NCBI RefSeq assembly: GCF_010747415.1
Contig: NZ_JAAGNZ010000004.1
Coordinates: 124,001-188,000, forward strand
Direction: 5' to 3'
Source: Spirosoma agri
Lineage (GTDB): Bacteria; Bacteroidota; Bacteroidia; Cytophagales; Spirosomataceae
Length of the DNA: 64,000 bases
The notes under the pieces were generated by a model that was given only the letters and a program-made list of their open reading frames with translations, was not told where the DNA came from and searched no databases. Shown one piece after another: positions 9,566 through 18,510 of the stretch (position 1 is its first letter; every line of letters starts with the position of its first letter). The translations under genes were made by a program, and so were the position numbers.

Positions 9566-10429
9566 TTAGCGAGTATACAGCAATCGTAACCCTTCATAAA
9601 GTGGCGTCGGCTTTCGGCCCAACAGCCTTTCCAGATCAGGGCTGACAAGGTCTTCCTGCCCATTGGCAATGTCCATGATAAACCCGGTAATCCGCCGAGC
9701 CATCACCTCCGGCAGACCGCGTTGGATTAGTCCGGCTTCAAACGTAGCGGGTTCGGCGGGGGAGTAAACAACAGACTGGCCGGATAGCTTGGTCAGGGCA
9801 TCGGCTATATCATAAAACGAGTAAGACTCACTGCCTGTCAAGCGATACGTTGTGCTGCCCTGATCGTTCTTGACCAAAGCATTCGCTATCGCTTCACCCA
9901 TCTCGCTTCGTAACGCCAGAGCAACTCTACCCTGCCCAGCCGGCAGGTTAATACCCCGCTCAAAAACAGCCTCACCGCCCACAAACTGGGGGATAGCATC
10001 CATATAGAGGATGTTCTGGAATAGCGTATAAGCCAGCCCACTCGCTTTAATGTAGTCCTCGGTCTGAAAATGCCCTTGCATCAGCTGATTGACCAGCGTC
10101 GCGGGGTCTTTCAGCGCCCGGCTTGTGTAGGCAATTCGTTGGACCCCCGCTTTCCGGGCTGCATCGACGACATGCTGGTGTTGACTTACCCGGTTTTGCT
10201 CATCCGTACCGGCAATCAACAGGACCGTTTCAATACCCTGCATGGCCCGATCAAGGGATATTTTATCGTCATAGTAACCTACGTGTACAATTACGCCCTG
10301 GTCAACTAAATGATCGGCCTTAGTTTGATCCCGCACAAAGGCAGCAATCTGGGTAGGTGATACTTTTTGCAATAACTGACGGATAACTGCGGTACCAAGC
10401 TGGCCAGTGGCTCCGGTTACTAAAATCAT
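9566..10429 (-). CDS. NmrA-type NAD(P)-binding oxidoreductase, QorB-like
   Basis: This is an atypical short-chain dehydrogenase: the N-terminal Rossmann motif TGATGQLG begins at residue 4 of the chosen start, followed by AFVRDQTKAD and YTSRALKD segments typical of NmrA/QorB proteins. QorB reduces quinones with NADPH; other relatives only sense NAD(P). The start at 10429 is preferred because the family begins right at MILVTGATG; an upstream Met at 10510 would add 27 unrelated residues. The gene leads into the AraC paralogue at 8595 (56-base gap), which suggests one transcript holding enzyme and regulator. Confidence 0.9.
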   Translation of the reverse strand: MILVTGATGQLGTAVIRQLLQKVSPTQIAAFVRDQTKADHLVDQGVIVHVGYYDDKISLDRAMQGIETVLLIAGTDEQNRVSQHQHVVDAARKAGVQRIAYTSRALKDPATLVNQLMQGHFQTEDYIKASGLAYTLFQNILYMDAIPQFVGGEAVFERGINLPAGQGRVALALRSEMGEAIANALVKNDQGSTTYRLTGSESYSFYDIADALTKLSGQSVVYSPAEPATFEAGLIQRGLPEVMARRITGFIMDIANGQEDLVSPDLERLLGRKPTPLYEGLRLLYTR

Positions 10430-10768
10430 AGTATTAGGTGGTTTGGTTACCACAAAGGTCCGCGTTGAGCAACATCCGGACGTATCCAGATTATGGGTTA
10501 TCGTAGCCAAATTAACTAATTAGCACTGGTGTGCGGTGGGTCATTCGTTCCGTAAAGTTTTCCACCTAAAAAGGTATAGGCAGGTTTCTTCGTATCGACT
10601 CCGAGCGTTTGGTGAGACAAGTAACTAACCGTTTGTTCACAAACTATACACTTTCGTACAGGTGATAGTGGCTTCCGTTACTTTCTAAGGGTAGAGTAGA
10701 AGAACGGCTGTTATTGCTTACGTTCAGCAAAGGGTTTGCTGTTTTTCTAATTTACTACTCTGCTAGCT
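10430..10768. other. intergenic, nothing recognised
   Basis: No coding content was recognised. It probably holds the promoter of the NmrA/AraC pair on the minus strand. Confidence 0.35.
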
Positions 10769-10933
10769 ATGGACCTATTTGAAGTACTCGCTAAATGGCT
10801 TTTTTGGCTCTTTGATGGAATCGGCGTCAACCTCATTCTTAAAAAGATCGCCAAAGCGTTTGACAAAAAGAACGAAGACAGACCAGATTCAACGAGCAAT
10901 TCGTTAATCAGTTCAAAACTACCGCAGATCTAA
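10769..10933 (+). CDS. small amphipathic protein, 54 aa (tentative)
   Basis: An ATG-started frame of 54 codons ends at TAA 10931-10933. Its N-terminal half is hydrophobic and aromatic (LAKWLFWLFDGIGVNLILKK), followed by a basic then polar tail (KAFDKKNEDRPDS). This could be a membrane-surface peptide. It is isolated, with no operon partner, and no family was recognised, so chance is possible. Confidence 0.35.
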   Translation: MDLFEVLAKWLFWLFDGIGVNLILKKIAKAFDKKNEDRPDSTSNSLISSKLPQI

Positions 10934-11088
10934 TTTATAGGTTGAAGCAAGTGTCAGACACTCGCAATCCATTTAAATTAATCTATCTCTATCCCCTCAT
11001 TAATTGCGTAAGCACAGTGTAACGCAGTGCTATTGTGTTTAGTGAAGAGGGTGATTATGCGTTTAACGGTTAGCTAAGTTCTACTACA

Positions 11089-11205
11089 ATGAGAATTAAA
11101 TTTCCTCAGTTGCGCGCTCCGACTACGGTATTTTACAATCAATGGCGAGCCATCTTTCTGGCCCTTGCGCTAGTTATCCTGGTTGTAGCTAAATTACTGC
11201 ACTAA
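11089..11205 (+). CDS. single-helix small membrane protein, 38 aa (tentative)
   Basis: A 39-codon frame encodes a basic N terminus (MRIKFPQLRAP) and one clear membrane helix (IFLALALVILVVAKLL) ending at the stop codon. The positive-inside layout suits a small inner-membrane protein. No homologue is recalled, and its length makes it uncertain. Confidence 0.35.
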   Translation: MRIKFPQLRAPTTVFYNQWRAIFLALALVILVVAKLLH

Positions 11206-11640
11206 ACTGATAGTGACTCTATCAGGCGCATTTTCCTGTTTCGCACTTTTGCTTCTCAAGTACGAAACTAGGTACGCCTTTAGCCACCCAAGCTTCCTAT
11301 ACCTTACAATTCGGACGTTTTGTAACAGATTTATTTTCGTATTTCCTCGACTGATGCGGGGGGATGCTGTATCGTATTGATCGCTTTAAATACGAAGCAT
11401 ACAGTCAGGCGGGAACGTTTTTAGCGACCGTCTATTCGCAGGATTGTAGTCAACTGTCATGCTATCTGTTCAGAGTCCCGCTTCGGCACGGTTGGTATAC
11501 CCGCACCACCGCCGGAGCGGTAGCGGCTTCAAGGCTCAATCAGTGATATGCGGGGTGAAAGTGAAGAAAAACTTGACTCAAAACAGATTAGTGCAACTGA
11601 AATTACGATTAGCTTTACCACACAATCTGGTTGTGAAAAC
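11206..11640. other. intergenic upstream of the lipocalin-like lipoprotein
   Basis: Overlapping short frames from 11364 onward show no protein features. The frame of the next gene stays open upstream to 11548, but that extension is polar and lacks any signal peptide. Confidence 0.35.
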
Positions 11641-12240
11641 ATGACGTATCGACCGAAGAAAAAACTAACCTGCTGGGCATACAGCTTGCTGAGCCTCGCT
11701 TGTTGGCAATGCGCGCCCGATGCACTACCCCAAATTGATTACGATCAGCGAGCGGCTCAGCTCATGACCGACCTCAAGCCACAACTTGTCGGGACATGGA
11801 AACTTCGGCAGGTACATGTCAGCCCAAACGGACCTAATCGCATCAATCGACTCAATCTGAGCAAAGACAGCACCTTTCAGGACGTGGCTCTGCTAACGAT
11901 CGTGCCAGCCGCCAGCCCGCGCCAGACACCGGTCGATGCCCGCTACAGCGACTACGACGGTACCCTTCAGTACAAGACCAAGACCTACCCCGTTCAGTTC
12001 AACACGTGGCCGGGGCCTCGGGTCTATAGCCCTAGTCAGCAGGGCCCTCAGGCTTTCTTGTTGTTCAGCTTTCACTTCCCCAACGGAACCCGTTTTCCTG
12101 AGGCTGAAGAAACGTTTCTGGAAAATTTGGGGCTCATAAACGAAACGTTTTCGCTGGAAACCACGGCCGGCCAACCAACCATGCAATGGGTGGGCTTGAA
12201 TCGAGGTATTCAGCGAATCGACTTCGTCAGGCAGCCCTGA
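11641..12240 (+). CDS. putative lipoprotein, lipocalin-like
   Basis: Starting at the Met at 11641, the protein has a basic n-region (RPKKK), a hydrophobic core (about residues 8-20) and Cys residues at the expected lipid attachment site (SLLSLACWQC). The mature part includes LVGTWKLRQVHVSPNG, which resembles the first strand of lipocalin-like domains (GTW motif) common in small Bacteroidota lipoproteins. The remainder is a beta-rich 200-residue domain. Its function is unknown; lipocalin folds often carry small hydrophobic ligands. The upstream in-frame extension (from 11548) is rejected because it would bury the signal peptide. Confidence 0.6.
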   Translation: MTYRPKKKLTCWAYSLLSLACWQCAPDALPQIDYDQRAAQLMTDLKPQLVGTWKLRQVHVSPNGPNRINRLNLSKDSTFQDVALLTIVPAASPRQTPVDARYSDYDGTLQYKTKTYPVQFNTWPGPRVYSPSQQGPQAFLLFSFHFPNGTRFPEAEETFLENLGLINETFSLETTAGQPTMQWVGLNRGIQRIDFVRQP

Positions 12241-12602
12241 TCAAAGTCGATTTTCTTGATACCAGGCGATCCCTGAGTTTTCATTTACAAAGCTTACTTA
12301 AGGAGTCATTGAGTGCATCAAACGCCCGCTATGGCAGCCCGGCCTTTTGATGCGCAACTATTTACGTAATTCCGGCGTATCAGGCTAGGAGCGTTTCCCG
12401 AAAATATCCCTATTCAGAATAGCTCCTGGACGTAAAGAACTATCCACTGGCCCACCAGTTCAGCTTGACCCGTAGCTTATGTCATGAGGCTGAATATTCG
12501 TTAAAATAACTTAAACTGACTCAACACAGGTAGGCTTATTCAGCGGTTGGTTATTCCTTTGATGATCAGTAAAGTATTCAGTTATCGATCAGCCGTTAGC
12601 CG
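12241..12602. other. intergenic, nothing recognised
   Basis: No gene was recognised. It should contain the promoter for the esterase gene at 12603. Confidence 0.35.
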
Positions 12603-13442
12603 TTGAAAACAATCCTGTACCTCCTCTGTCTGGTTTTAGTCGGCTGTCAGCCTAAAAGCAGTGGCCCTGATAAGCCATCATCCGACACACCCTTACGGGC
12701 CATCTATTCAAGAGCCGTAAACGATTCGCTCTACGTGCAGACCCAACTTCCCTTGGAGTATGACGATAGCACAACCAAGCACTATCCGGTGGTGGTTATC
12801 CTAGACGGTAACTTTCATTTTCCCATGCTGGCCGCCAGTGTACACCAATACGAAAAAGCTGGTCTGTTACCACCCCTTATCTTGGTGGGGGTTGGCTACC
12901 GATCGTTCAACGCAATGGACTCCCTGCGCGTACGGGACTATTTGTATCCGGCGGCATTAGCTTCCGACGAATTAAAGGCCCCCGGTGGCGGGGAGCGGTT
13001 TAGACAGTTCCTGAGCCGAGAACTAGTCCCTTCGATTGACTCAACCTATCGAACTACCTCCCAAAATAGAACGCTACTTGGCCATTCGTTCGGGGGCTAC
13101 TTTGCCTTGTATACGTTATTAAGCCAGGCTAAAACGAAGACCCATGACTTTCAAAACTTCGTGGCTGCCAGTCCTTCCGTCTGGTATCACAACTTCTATC
13201 TGAACCAGTTGCCTGCCCAATTGAGCCAGTTAAATAAGGCCGATTCGATCCGGTTGTTTTTGTCCGTTGGTGGCCAAGAAAACCCACAATGGGATATTAA
13301 GCCTGTTTCGGGTTTAACGACATCCATTAGGCAATCACACAAGGTTAGCCTTCAGGGCGGAGTTTACGATCAGCTAGGGCACATGGATACGGGCCAGCTG
13401 AGCTTTCTGAAAGGCTTACAGTATTTTTATCAATCTCGCTGA
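12603..13442 (+). CDS. alpha/beta-hydrolase esterase lipoprotein (esterase D / IroE type)
   Basis: The N terminus is a lipoprotein signal (MKTILYLLCLVLVGC, Cys15). The body matches the PF00756 esterase fold: YPVVVILDGN (about residues 61-70), the nucleophile elbow GHSFGG with Ser162, and the catalytic His260 in GHMDT; the acid residue is not certain. Relatives hydrolyse siderophore esters or other acyl esters, so an envelope-bound esterase is likely. The start codon is TTG at 12603; no ATG nearby would keep the signal peptide, which makes TTG the best choice. It stands alone in its direction with a non-coding gap on each side. Confidence 0.88.
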   Translation: MKTILYLLCLVLVGCQPKSSGPDKPSSDTPLRAIYSRAVNDSLYVQTQLPLEYDDSTTKHYPVVVILDGNFHFPMLAASVHQYEKAGLLPPLILVGVGYRSFNAMDSLRVRDYLYPAALASDELKAPGGGERFRQFLSRELVPSIDSTYRTTSQNRTLLGHSFGGYFALYTLLSQAKTKTHDFQNFVAASPSVWYHNFYLNQLPAQLSQLNKADSIRLFLSVGGQENPQWDIKPVSGLTTSIRQSHKVSLQGGVYDQLGHMDTGQLSFLKGLQYFYQSR

Positions 13443-13770
13443 CACATAAACGATACCTCTTTGTCAGTCTCCCAATTAGGGGATAGCTACGTTAAGGTTC
13501 TTTCGTCTCAGAAAAGAGATACTTGTGAGAATAAACCCAGTAGCCAGTGGTTGCTAAATCAAATCTACATGAACGTATAAAAGTACCACCAGGTGACTGT
13601 GCTTTCTTCTTTAGCATTATACTATTGTTTATTCACTGCCTAAATCCGTAGCTGGATTAACCAAGACAGCCTTGAGTATTGTGTGAAGAACCATACTGGA
13701 AGGAGGTATTTATCCATTAGCCGTTTTCAGCCATTTGATTTCAACAAGTTTTTGGTCACGAAGGCTAACG
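13443..13770. other. intergenic between convergent genes
   Basis: Nothing was recognised between the esterase and the MDR oxidoreductase; no strong hairpin was seen. Confidence 0.35.
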
Positions 13771-14712
13771 TCAATCAAGAACAATCACCGACTTTCCAAT
13801 TAGCTTACCCTGACGGGCTTCCCGATAGGCTTCTCTAACGTTGGTAAACGAATACGTCTTGTCCAGTACGATCTGTAGGCCAGCCTCCGCCAGATGAGTT
13901 AACGTATTAAATCCGTCAACGGTCGGTTTTAAGATCAGAATCGTCAATTTTTGCCCGGAAAAGAGATTGTTAATAAATGAGTGAAGGAGCGTCAACGGTG
14001 AAGGAAGTGTGCTGACAAAGATGGCCTTTCGCTTCATCAGGTTTTTTGCCTCGGTAAAAGAAAGCTTGGTGGATAGGTCAATAACCGCATCGAACGTTTG
14101 ACCCAGCAGTTTGCTGTCTTGTCTGGTGTAGTCGATCACGGTATCAGCGCCCCATCTTTTGGCTTCGGCAACGCCCTTCGTACTGACAACCGCCGTCACT
14201 CGGGCACCCCGTTTTTTGGCGATTTGAACGGCAAATACCCCAATCCCGCCGGTAGCGCCGTTGATCAATACGTCCTGGTTAGCGCCGACCTTAGCCAATT
14301 GATCAATGATCTGCAACGCAGACAATCCGGTTACGGGCAGAGCAGCTGCCTCCTCAAACGAAAGGTTGGTCGGTTTTGGGGCAATATCGGTCTCCTTAAC
14401 GACAATGTAATCGGCCAGGGCTCCCCCTTTAAACACATCCAGTAAGCCAATGATTGCGTCACCAGTCTTAAAGCGACTCACGGTGATGCCCGCTTGTTCG
14501 ACAACGCCCGAGAAATCGATACCCACCGATTTAGGGAAGGTTGTTCCCGACATCAATTTCATCGCTCCGCCATAAATTTTCCAATCCAGCGGGTTGATCG
14601 AAACCGCCTTCACTCTTATCAGCAGTTGATCGTCCTGAATGCTGGGCACCGCTTGTTCGATTAGCTCCAGCACGCTTTCGTCGCCAAACTGGTTATACAT
14701 TACTTTTCTCAT
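13771..14712 (-). CDS. NAD(P)-dependent MDR oxidoreductase (quinone reductase-like, zinc-free)
   Basis: This is a medium-chain dehydrogenase. The N-terminal GroES-like domain includes VSINPLDWKIYGG, VGIDFSGVVEQAG and KTGDAI. The Rossmann domain follows, with INGATGGIGVFAVQIAKKRG around residue 145. The structural and catalytic zinc ligands of alcohol dehydrogenases are absent, so a quinone- or enone-reducing role fits best. The start at 14712 is chosen since MRKVMYNQFGD matches family N termini; the frame stays open to 14901 but adds 63 unlikely residues. It diverges from the cupin gene at 14962 across a roughly 250-base shared promoter region and sits near an AraC gene. Confidence 0.88.
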   Translation of the reverse strand: MRKVMYNQFGDESVLELIEQAVPSIQDDQLLIRVKAVSINPLDWKIYGGAMKLMSGTTFPKSVGIDFSGVVEQAGITVSRFKTGDAIIGLLDVFKGGALADYIVVKETDIAPKPTNLSFEEAAALPVTGLSALQIIDQLAKVGANQDVLINGATGGIGVFAVQIAKKRGARVTAVVSTKGVAEAKRWGADTVIDYTRQDSKLLGQTFDAVIDLSTKLSFTEAKNLMKRKAIFVSTLPSPLTLLHSFINNLFSGQKLTILILKPTVDGFNTLTHLAEAGLQIVLDKTYSFTNVREAYREARQGKLIGKSVIVLD

Positions 14713-14961
14713 AATTGCCGTATGTCTAGTTTCTACACCGCAAAGTTGGTCCAAGTAAAGAACTGAAAATAACCCAAAAGGCCAGAAAAACAGTCGAATC
14801 CGACGAGGTAGATCATCCGGCAACTTCCGGGTATCGGTGACTATCGTATCTGTATAGTAATAGGCATTATGGTTTGTCCGATCGGACTGATTTGCGGTCA
14901 CATCGGACTGTTTTCTGGTCTAATGCCTTCCTAGATTTGTGAACTATTTAAATCAAGCATC

Positions 14962-15459
14962 ATGAAAAATCACCAAAAACCGATCACGGTAGGCGCTGAT
15001 GAAGGCAAAAGCGTTTCTGTTGGTGGAAGCACCTATCGAATTCTGGTGGCGGGAAAAGACACATCAGGAGCCTACGCCACGATTGACATGCTGGTACCAC
15101 CCGGTGGTGGACCCGGACCACATGCCCACGCCGATTTCGAGGAGTCCTTCTACGTCATCGACGGCGAAATTGAGGTCAAATCCGAGTTTGGCAGTTATGT
15201 AGCGACTAAAGGTTCTTTTATTTCTATTCCCAAAGGGGGCGTGGTACACGGCTTCAAGAATACGAGCGGGCAAACGGCCCATTTGCTTTGCACCGTAGTA
15301 CCGGCCGGTCTGGAACTGTTATTCGAGGAGATCGGCCAGCCCGTCGCAGCCGGGCAGTTTCTGCCACCCCCCGCGCTGGATGGCGCTACGATAAAGAAAC
15401 TACAGACTATTGCCGAAAAGTATGGTCAGCAAATCTTCCCGCCCGCTTATCTGGGGTAA
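14962..15459 (+). CDS. cupin-domain protein, quercetin dioxygenase-like
   Basis: This is a single-domain cupin of 165 residues. Motif 1 is PGPHAHADFEESFYVIDGE, with metal ligands His54, His56 and Glu60 or Glu61. Motif 2 is GSFISIPKGGVVHGF, with His96. Such proteins bind Fe, Mn or Ni and act as dioxygenases, isomerases or sensors; the substrate cannot be read. It diverges from the MDR oxidoreductase and ends 8 bases from the end of an AraC-family gene on the other strand, so all three may respond to the same aromatic or electrophilic signal. Confidence 0.88.
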   Translation: MKNHQKPITVGADEGKSVSVGGSTYRILVAGKDTSGAYATIDMLVPPGGGPGPHAHADFEESFYVIDGEIEVKSEFGSYVATKGSFISIPKGGVVHGFKNTSGQTAHLLCTVVPAGLELLFEEIGQPVAAGQFLPPPALDGATIKKLQTIAEKYGQQIFPPAYLG

Positions 15460-15467
15460 ACAGCGCG

Positions 15468-16448
15468 TTATGTGTACGAGTAGCGCTTGGGGTTTAGGCC
15501 ATAATGCTTTTCAAAGAGTCGGCTGAAGTGGCTTAGATTGGAAAAGCCCAGTTCATAACCCACCTGCCCAACGGAATGCTTGCCCTGTTTCAGCAGGAAG
15601 GCCGCTTCTTCCATTCGGGCTTGCTGGTAATAAGTGTAGATGGTGGTTCCAAACGTTTGCTTGAAAAGCTGTTTAAGTTTAGTTTCGCTCATGGCAGCGA
15701 CTTGAGCCAGCTCACGGATTACCGGTGGCACGCTCAGGTCGTTCAGGATCTGATTGCGTATATACAGAAGCCTTTCCGCATCGGCGCTGTTGATCGGTTG
15801 ATGGGGAGCGCTTTCCCGTAGGGCCAATTTATGGAAAACCAGATAGAGGAGTTCCTGCACCCTGATCTGCATGTAAAAGTGGCTTAGAGGATCAGTCATG
15901 TCCACAGTGGCCAGATTTTTAAGCAGCAGCTTAGTCTCGGCAACCATGCTTTCGAAAAAAAGGAAGGAATTACCGTTGCCGATAATGGTTTGCAGTACTG
16001 AGTTAGGTTCGCTAACGGCCAGTAATTCCCTTAACTGAGGTGGCTTTATGGCAACAACTACGTAATGAATCGTTTGATGGGCAGGAAAGCGGATAGTAGA
16101 GCTGAGATCGTTGGAGGTGACCTGGATTGCCGATTCATCGCGCTGCGAAAACGGGACCTGGAGATCATCATTATAAGCAATCTCGAGTGGCTGTTCGTTG
16201 CTGTAAAAAAAGATGGTAATCAGGTCATTTCCCTGACCGGACGACTTGCGTTTGATAATAAGATCTTCCTTAAGTACGTACCGGTGTATGGTGATCTTGA
16301 AGTCTTCCCCGAATGCCAGCTTGCGAATGGAGCCCTGCCCTAAATGATCCGGTATCACGAGCAGACCGTTCTGTACCGCTGCCTGTATGTGCCGGGCAAA
16401 GTACGTCATAAAGTCAAAATCGGGGGTAGCGGTAAAGCTGAAAATCAT
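15468..16448 (-). CDS. AraC-family transcriptional regulator (distinct subtype)
   Basis: The last 100 residues contain the paired HTH: IRELAQVAAMSETKLKQLFK, then VGQVGYELGFSNLSHFSRLF and the ending YGLNPKRYSYT. This is the TetD/PchR-like subtype rather than the SKLFKTKT subtype of the three paralogues elsewhere. The N-terminal 200 residues form a beta-rich sensing region of unknown ligand. The start at 16448 (MIFSFTATPDFDF) is preferred to 16481. It converges with the cupin gene at an 8-base gap and likely regulates the cupin and MDR pair. Confidence 0.88.
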   Translation of the reverse strand: MIFSFTATPDFDFMTYFARHIQAAVQNGLLVIPDHLGQGSIRKLAFGEDFKITIHRYVLKEDLIIKRKSSGQGNDLITIFFYSNEQPLEIAYNDDLQVPFSQRDESAIQVTSNDLSSTIRFPAHQTIHYVVVAIKPPQLRELLAVSEPNSVLQTIIGNGNSFLFFESMVAETKLLLKNLATVDMTDPLSHFYMQIRVQELLYLVFHKLALRESAPHQPINSADAERLLYIRNQILNDLSVPPVIRELAQVAAMSETKLKQLFKQTFGTTIYTYYQQARMEEAAFLLKQGKHSVGQVGYELGFSNLSHFSRLFEKHYGLNPKRYSYT

Positions 16449-17272
16449 AATGATCAGTCCGTTTGTGCAACCATTCAGCAATATGGCATCGATCCAGCTT
16501 CATTTGACACTGATGCTGATTAATTGTTACTCGTTAGACGCCCCTTTTTCGGAGACTCTCCCCTGCCTTATTTGTGTTCGCTCTTGGCTTATTCTAACGA
16601 TCTCAAAAAGCCATCCGCCGGGTGGTTCCGTCACAAATCAACCGCAGCCGCTCACGGTCGCAACGGCCAGTACGCCGGAGCGGGACCGTATCCCATTTTC
16701 AATGGCGCAGATGAGTTCATGCGACAATTTTACGAACGTAGGACTGAGCTTTACCCCTTGTAAAGCTAAATGAAATGTACTTCGCAGCCCTGCTACCTCC
16801 ATACTAGATGTAATTAGTAGAAAATTTCATTCTAGGATGAAACAGGAGTAAACTCGTAGGGTCGTGCGATGGAGCCATCGGCGGTTCTTATCCAGATACA
16901 CCGGTGGCACACCGGCCCGACAACACCGCTGGTACGGCAGCTTCTTTCTCTTGATTGGTGAACCGTATTCTGGCGGTTTACCAAACCACTAAACCCCGGG
17001 CTGGCTACCCAGGGAGTGTTACAGGACCAATGCCATCACCAGACAGGAGCCGCCCACCACACATACCCTAATCCAGCCACCATGCGTCCAGGCCACTTGA
17101 ACGCGCAAAGACTGAACGCGGCCTCTGTGACAAATTGATAAGCACCTTGTTAGTACTAATCAAAATGGAAAAGTAGCTTAACGCAGAAAGCCGCTACCAG
17201 CACCGGCAGTAGACTTTTAAACCGAAGGCCATAGTGACAGTCACCCCTACCACTACAACCTTCGGATTCTGG
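16449..17272. other. long intergenic stretch, nothing recognised
   Basis: About 820 bases hold only short frames (for example 16524-16763 plus) without family features. Given the neighbouring truncated NmrA gene, it may be decayed coding DNA, but no fragment could be assigned. Confidence 0.35.
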
Positions 17273-17785
17273 TCAGTTAACGAATGACTTGATGAAATCC
17301 AGGCTGGTGGTCCAGGTGAGATCGTTATAACGTTCGTTCGCTACTTGGGTATGGCGGGTTGTGAACATCGGATACATATACTGGCCCTGTTGCCACTTCG
17401 CGTATAACTCATATTCTCCAGCGGGGTAGTCAGCTCGTTGCTTACGGATAAACTGGGCAAAATCGTCCAGACCCGACAACCGATGAAGCCTGAATTCCTG
17501 ACCCGTTGCCTGTTTTACTTCTTGCATCAACTTGGTAGGGCTAACCTGGAAACTGGCAATCTGTAGATTTCGGGGGGCCGTATCATCCAGAGCCACTTCA
17601 GCCGTGAAAGCCGCCGTATCGTCCATCATCGTGAAATCCAGTGGCCAGTCTGCCTTCTCGCCCCAGTAACCAATACTCTTTTCTTTCAGATTCAAGATCG
17701 GTGTATTATAGGTTAAAATGTCGGCAAAAGCGCCGTTGAAAACCGAAGTAGCTTGTATGGATGTAGCGGGAATGTAGTTTGCCAA
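17273..17785 (-). pseudogene. C-terminal part of an NmrA-type oxidoreductase
   Basis: The 170-residue frame matches the substrate half of NmrA-like atypical SDRs: IQATSVFNGAFADILT, the signature DFTMMDDTAAFTAEVALDD, and a C-terminal helix region. No Rossmann dinucleotide motif is present, and none could be found in any frame of the roughly 230 bases upstream, where an in-frame TAA occurs near 17870. A complete relative would be about 290-300 residues. The gene has therefore lost its NAD(P)-binding half and cannot work as a normal reductase. It sits beside a SnoaL-like gene and an AraC gene, repeating the regulator/reductase grouping. Confidence 0.7.
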
Positions 17786-18016
17786 GATCGGCGAGTACGT
17801 TAATATAGGTTTTTCGCCAAACAGCTTAACCCCAATGGGTAGAATTCCCCGGGGAAGCGGCCCCCTTGTTTACTGATCAGGAGACTATGCCCAGCCCGCA
17901 GGGATGACGTCAGGTTCATCAACGCCATAAAATTGAGAAAGTCCGTTGAAGCTGCCTGAAACTGCGGAATCATGCGGGGGAGTGTATCTACCCGCTAATT
18001 AACCGTACCATTTTAG

Positions 18017-18415
18017 TTAAGCATACAGTTTTGAGATGAACGCATCGACCACGTATTGATCTTGCGGAAAGTTATAGACCTCACTAATCTTGCCATCGTC
18101 AATCTTCCACAGTAAACAGGACATCGCATTCAGGTTATCGACGCCCTGAAGTTGACTCCAGTTTTGATGACAGTCGATCACATATTGATCATTGACACCC
18201 ATTACGATCGGGCTGGCCTGAAAATCGGCCTTACCAAGTTGCTCAAAATACGTCAACACATCGTCAATACCCTTCTTTACGCCACTTAAGGGGTGCCGGC
18301 CCGGAATATGCCATTGGATGATCGGAGAAAGAATTGTTTCAATTGTTGACAGATCATTGGTGGCGTAGGCTTGGAAAAAGCGGTGAACCAACTCTATATT
18401 CGGATGGGAAATCAT
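18017..18415 (-). CDS. SnoaL-like / NTF2-fold protein
   Basis: The 132-residue protein has the usual layout of SnoaL-like polyketide cyclase or ketosteroid isomerase-like proteins: an N-terminal helix VHRFFQAYATNDLSTIETIL, then IQWHIPGRHPLSGVKKG, and beta strands ending in LWKIDDGKISEVYNF. The His and Asp residues may line the pocket. Activities in this fold range from isomerase to hydrolase, so no reaction is assigned. It is transcribed away from the AraC-type gene at 18511, and the two starts are under 100 bases apart, which suggests a shared promoter and local control. Confidence 0.85.
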   Translation of the reverse strand: MISHPNIELVHRFFQAYATNDLSTIETILSPIIQWHIPGRHPLSGVKKGIDDVLTYFEQLGKADFQASPIVMGVNDQYVIDCHQNWSQLQGVDNLNAMSCLLWKIDDGKISEVYNFPQDQYVVDAFISKLYA

Positions 18416-18510
18416 GGGTAGAAAACTAGCGGATTACTTGTTGCACAAAAGTAGCGACCCTTATTTTGGATAAATTACGCCAGAAAGACTACTTTTTGTT
18501 TGCATCGGCC

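Noticed and set aside
9566..10510. Longer NmrA-like product starting at 10510
   Set aside because: The added 27 residues have no family match and the Rossmann motif starts directly at the internal Met at 10429.
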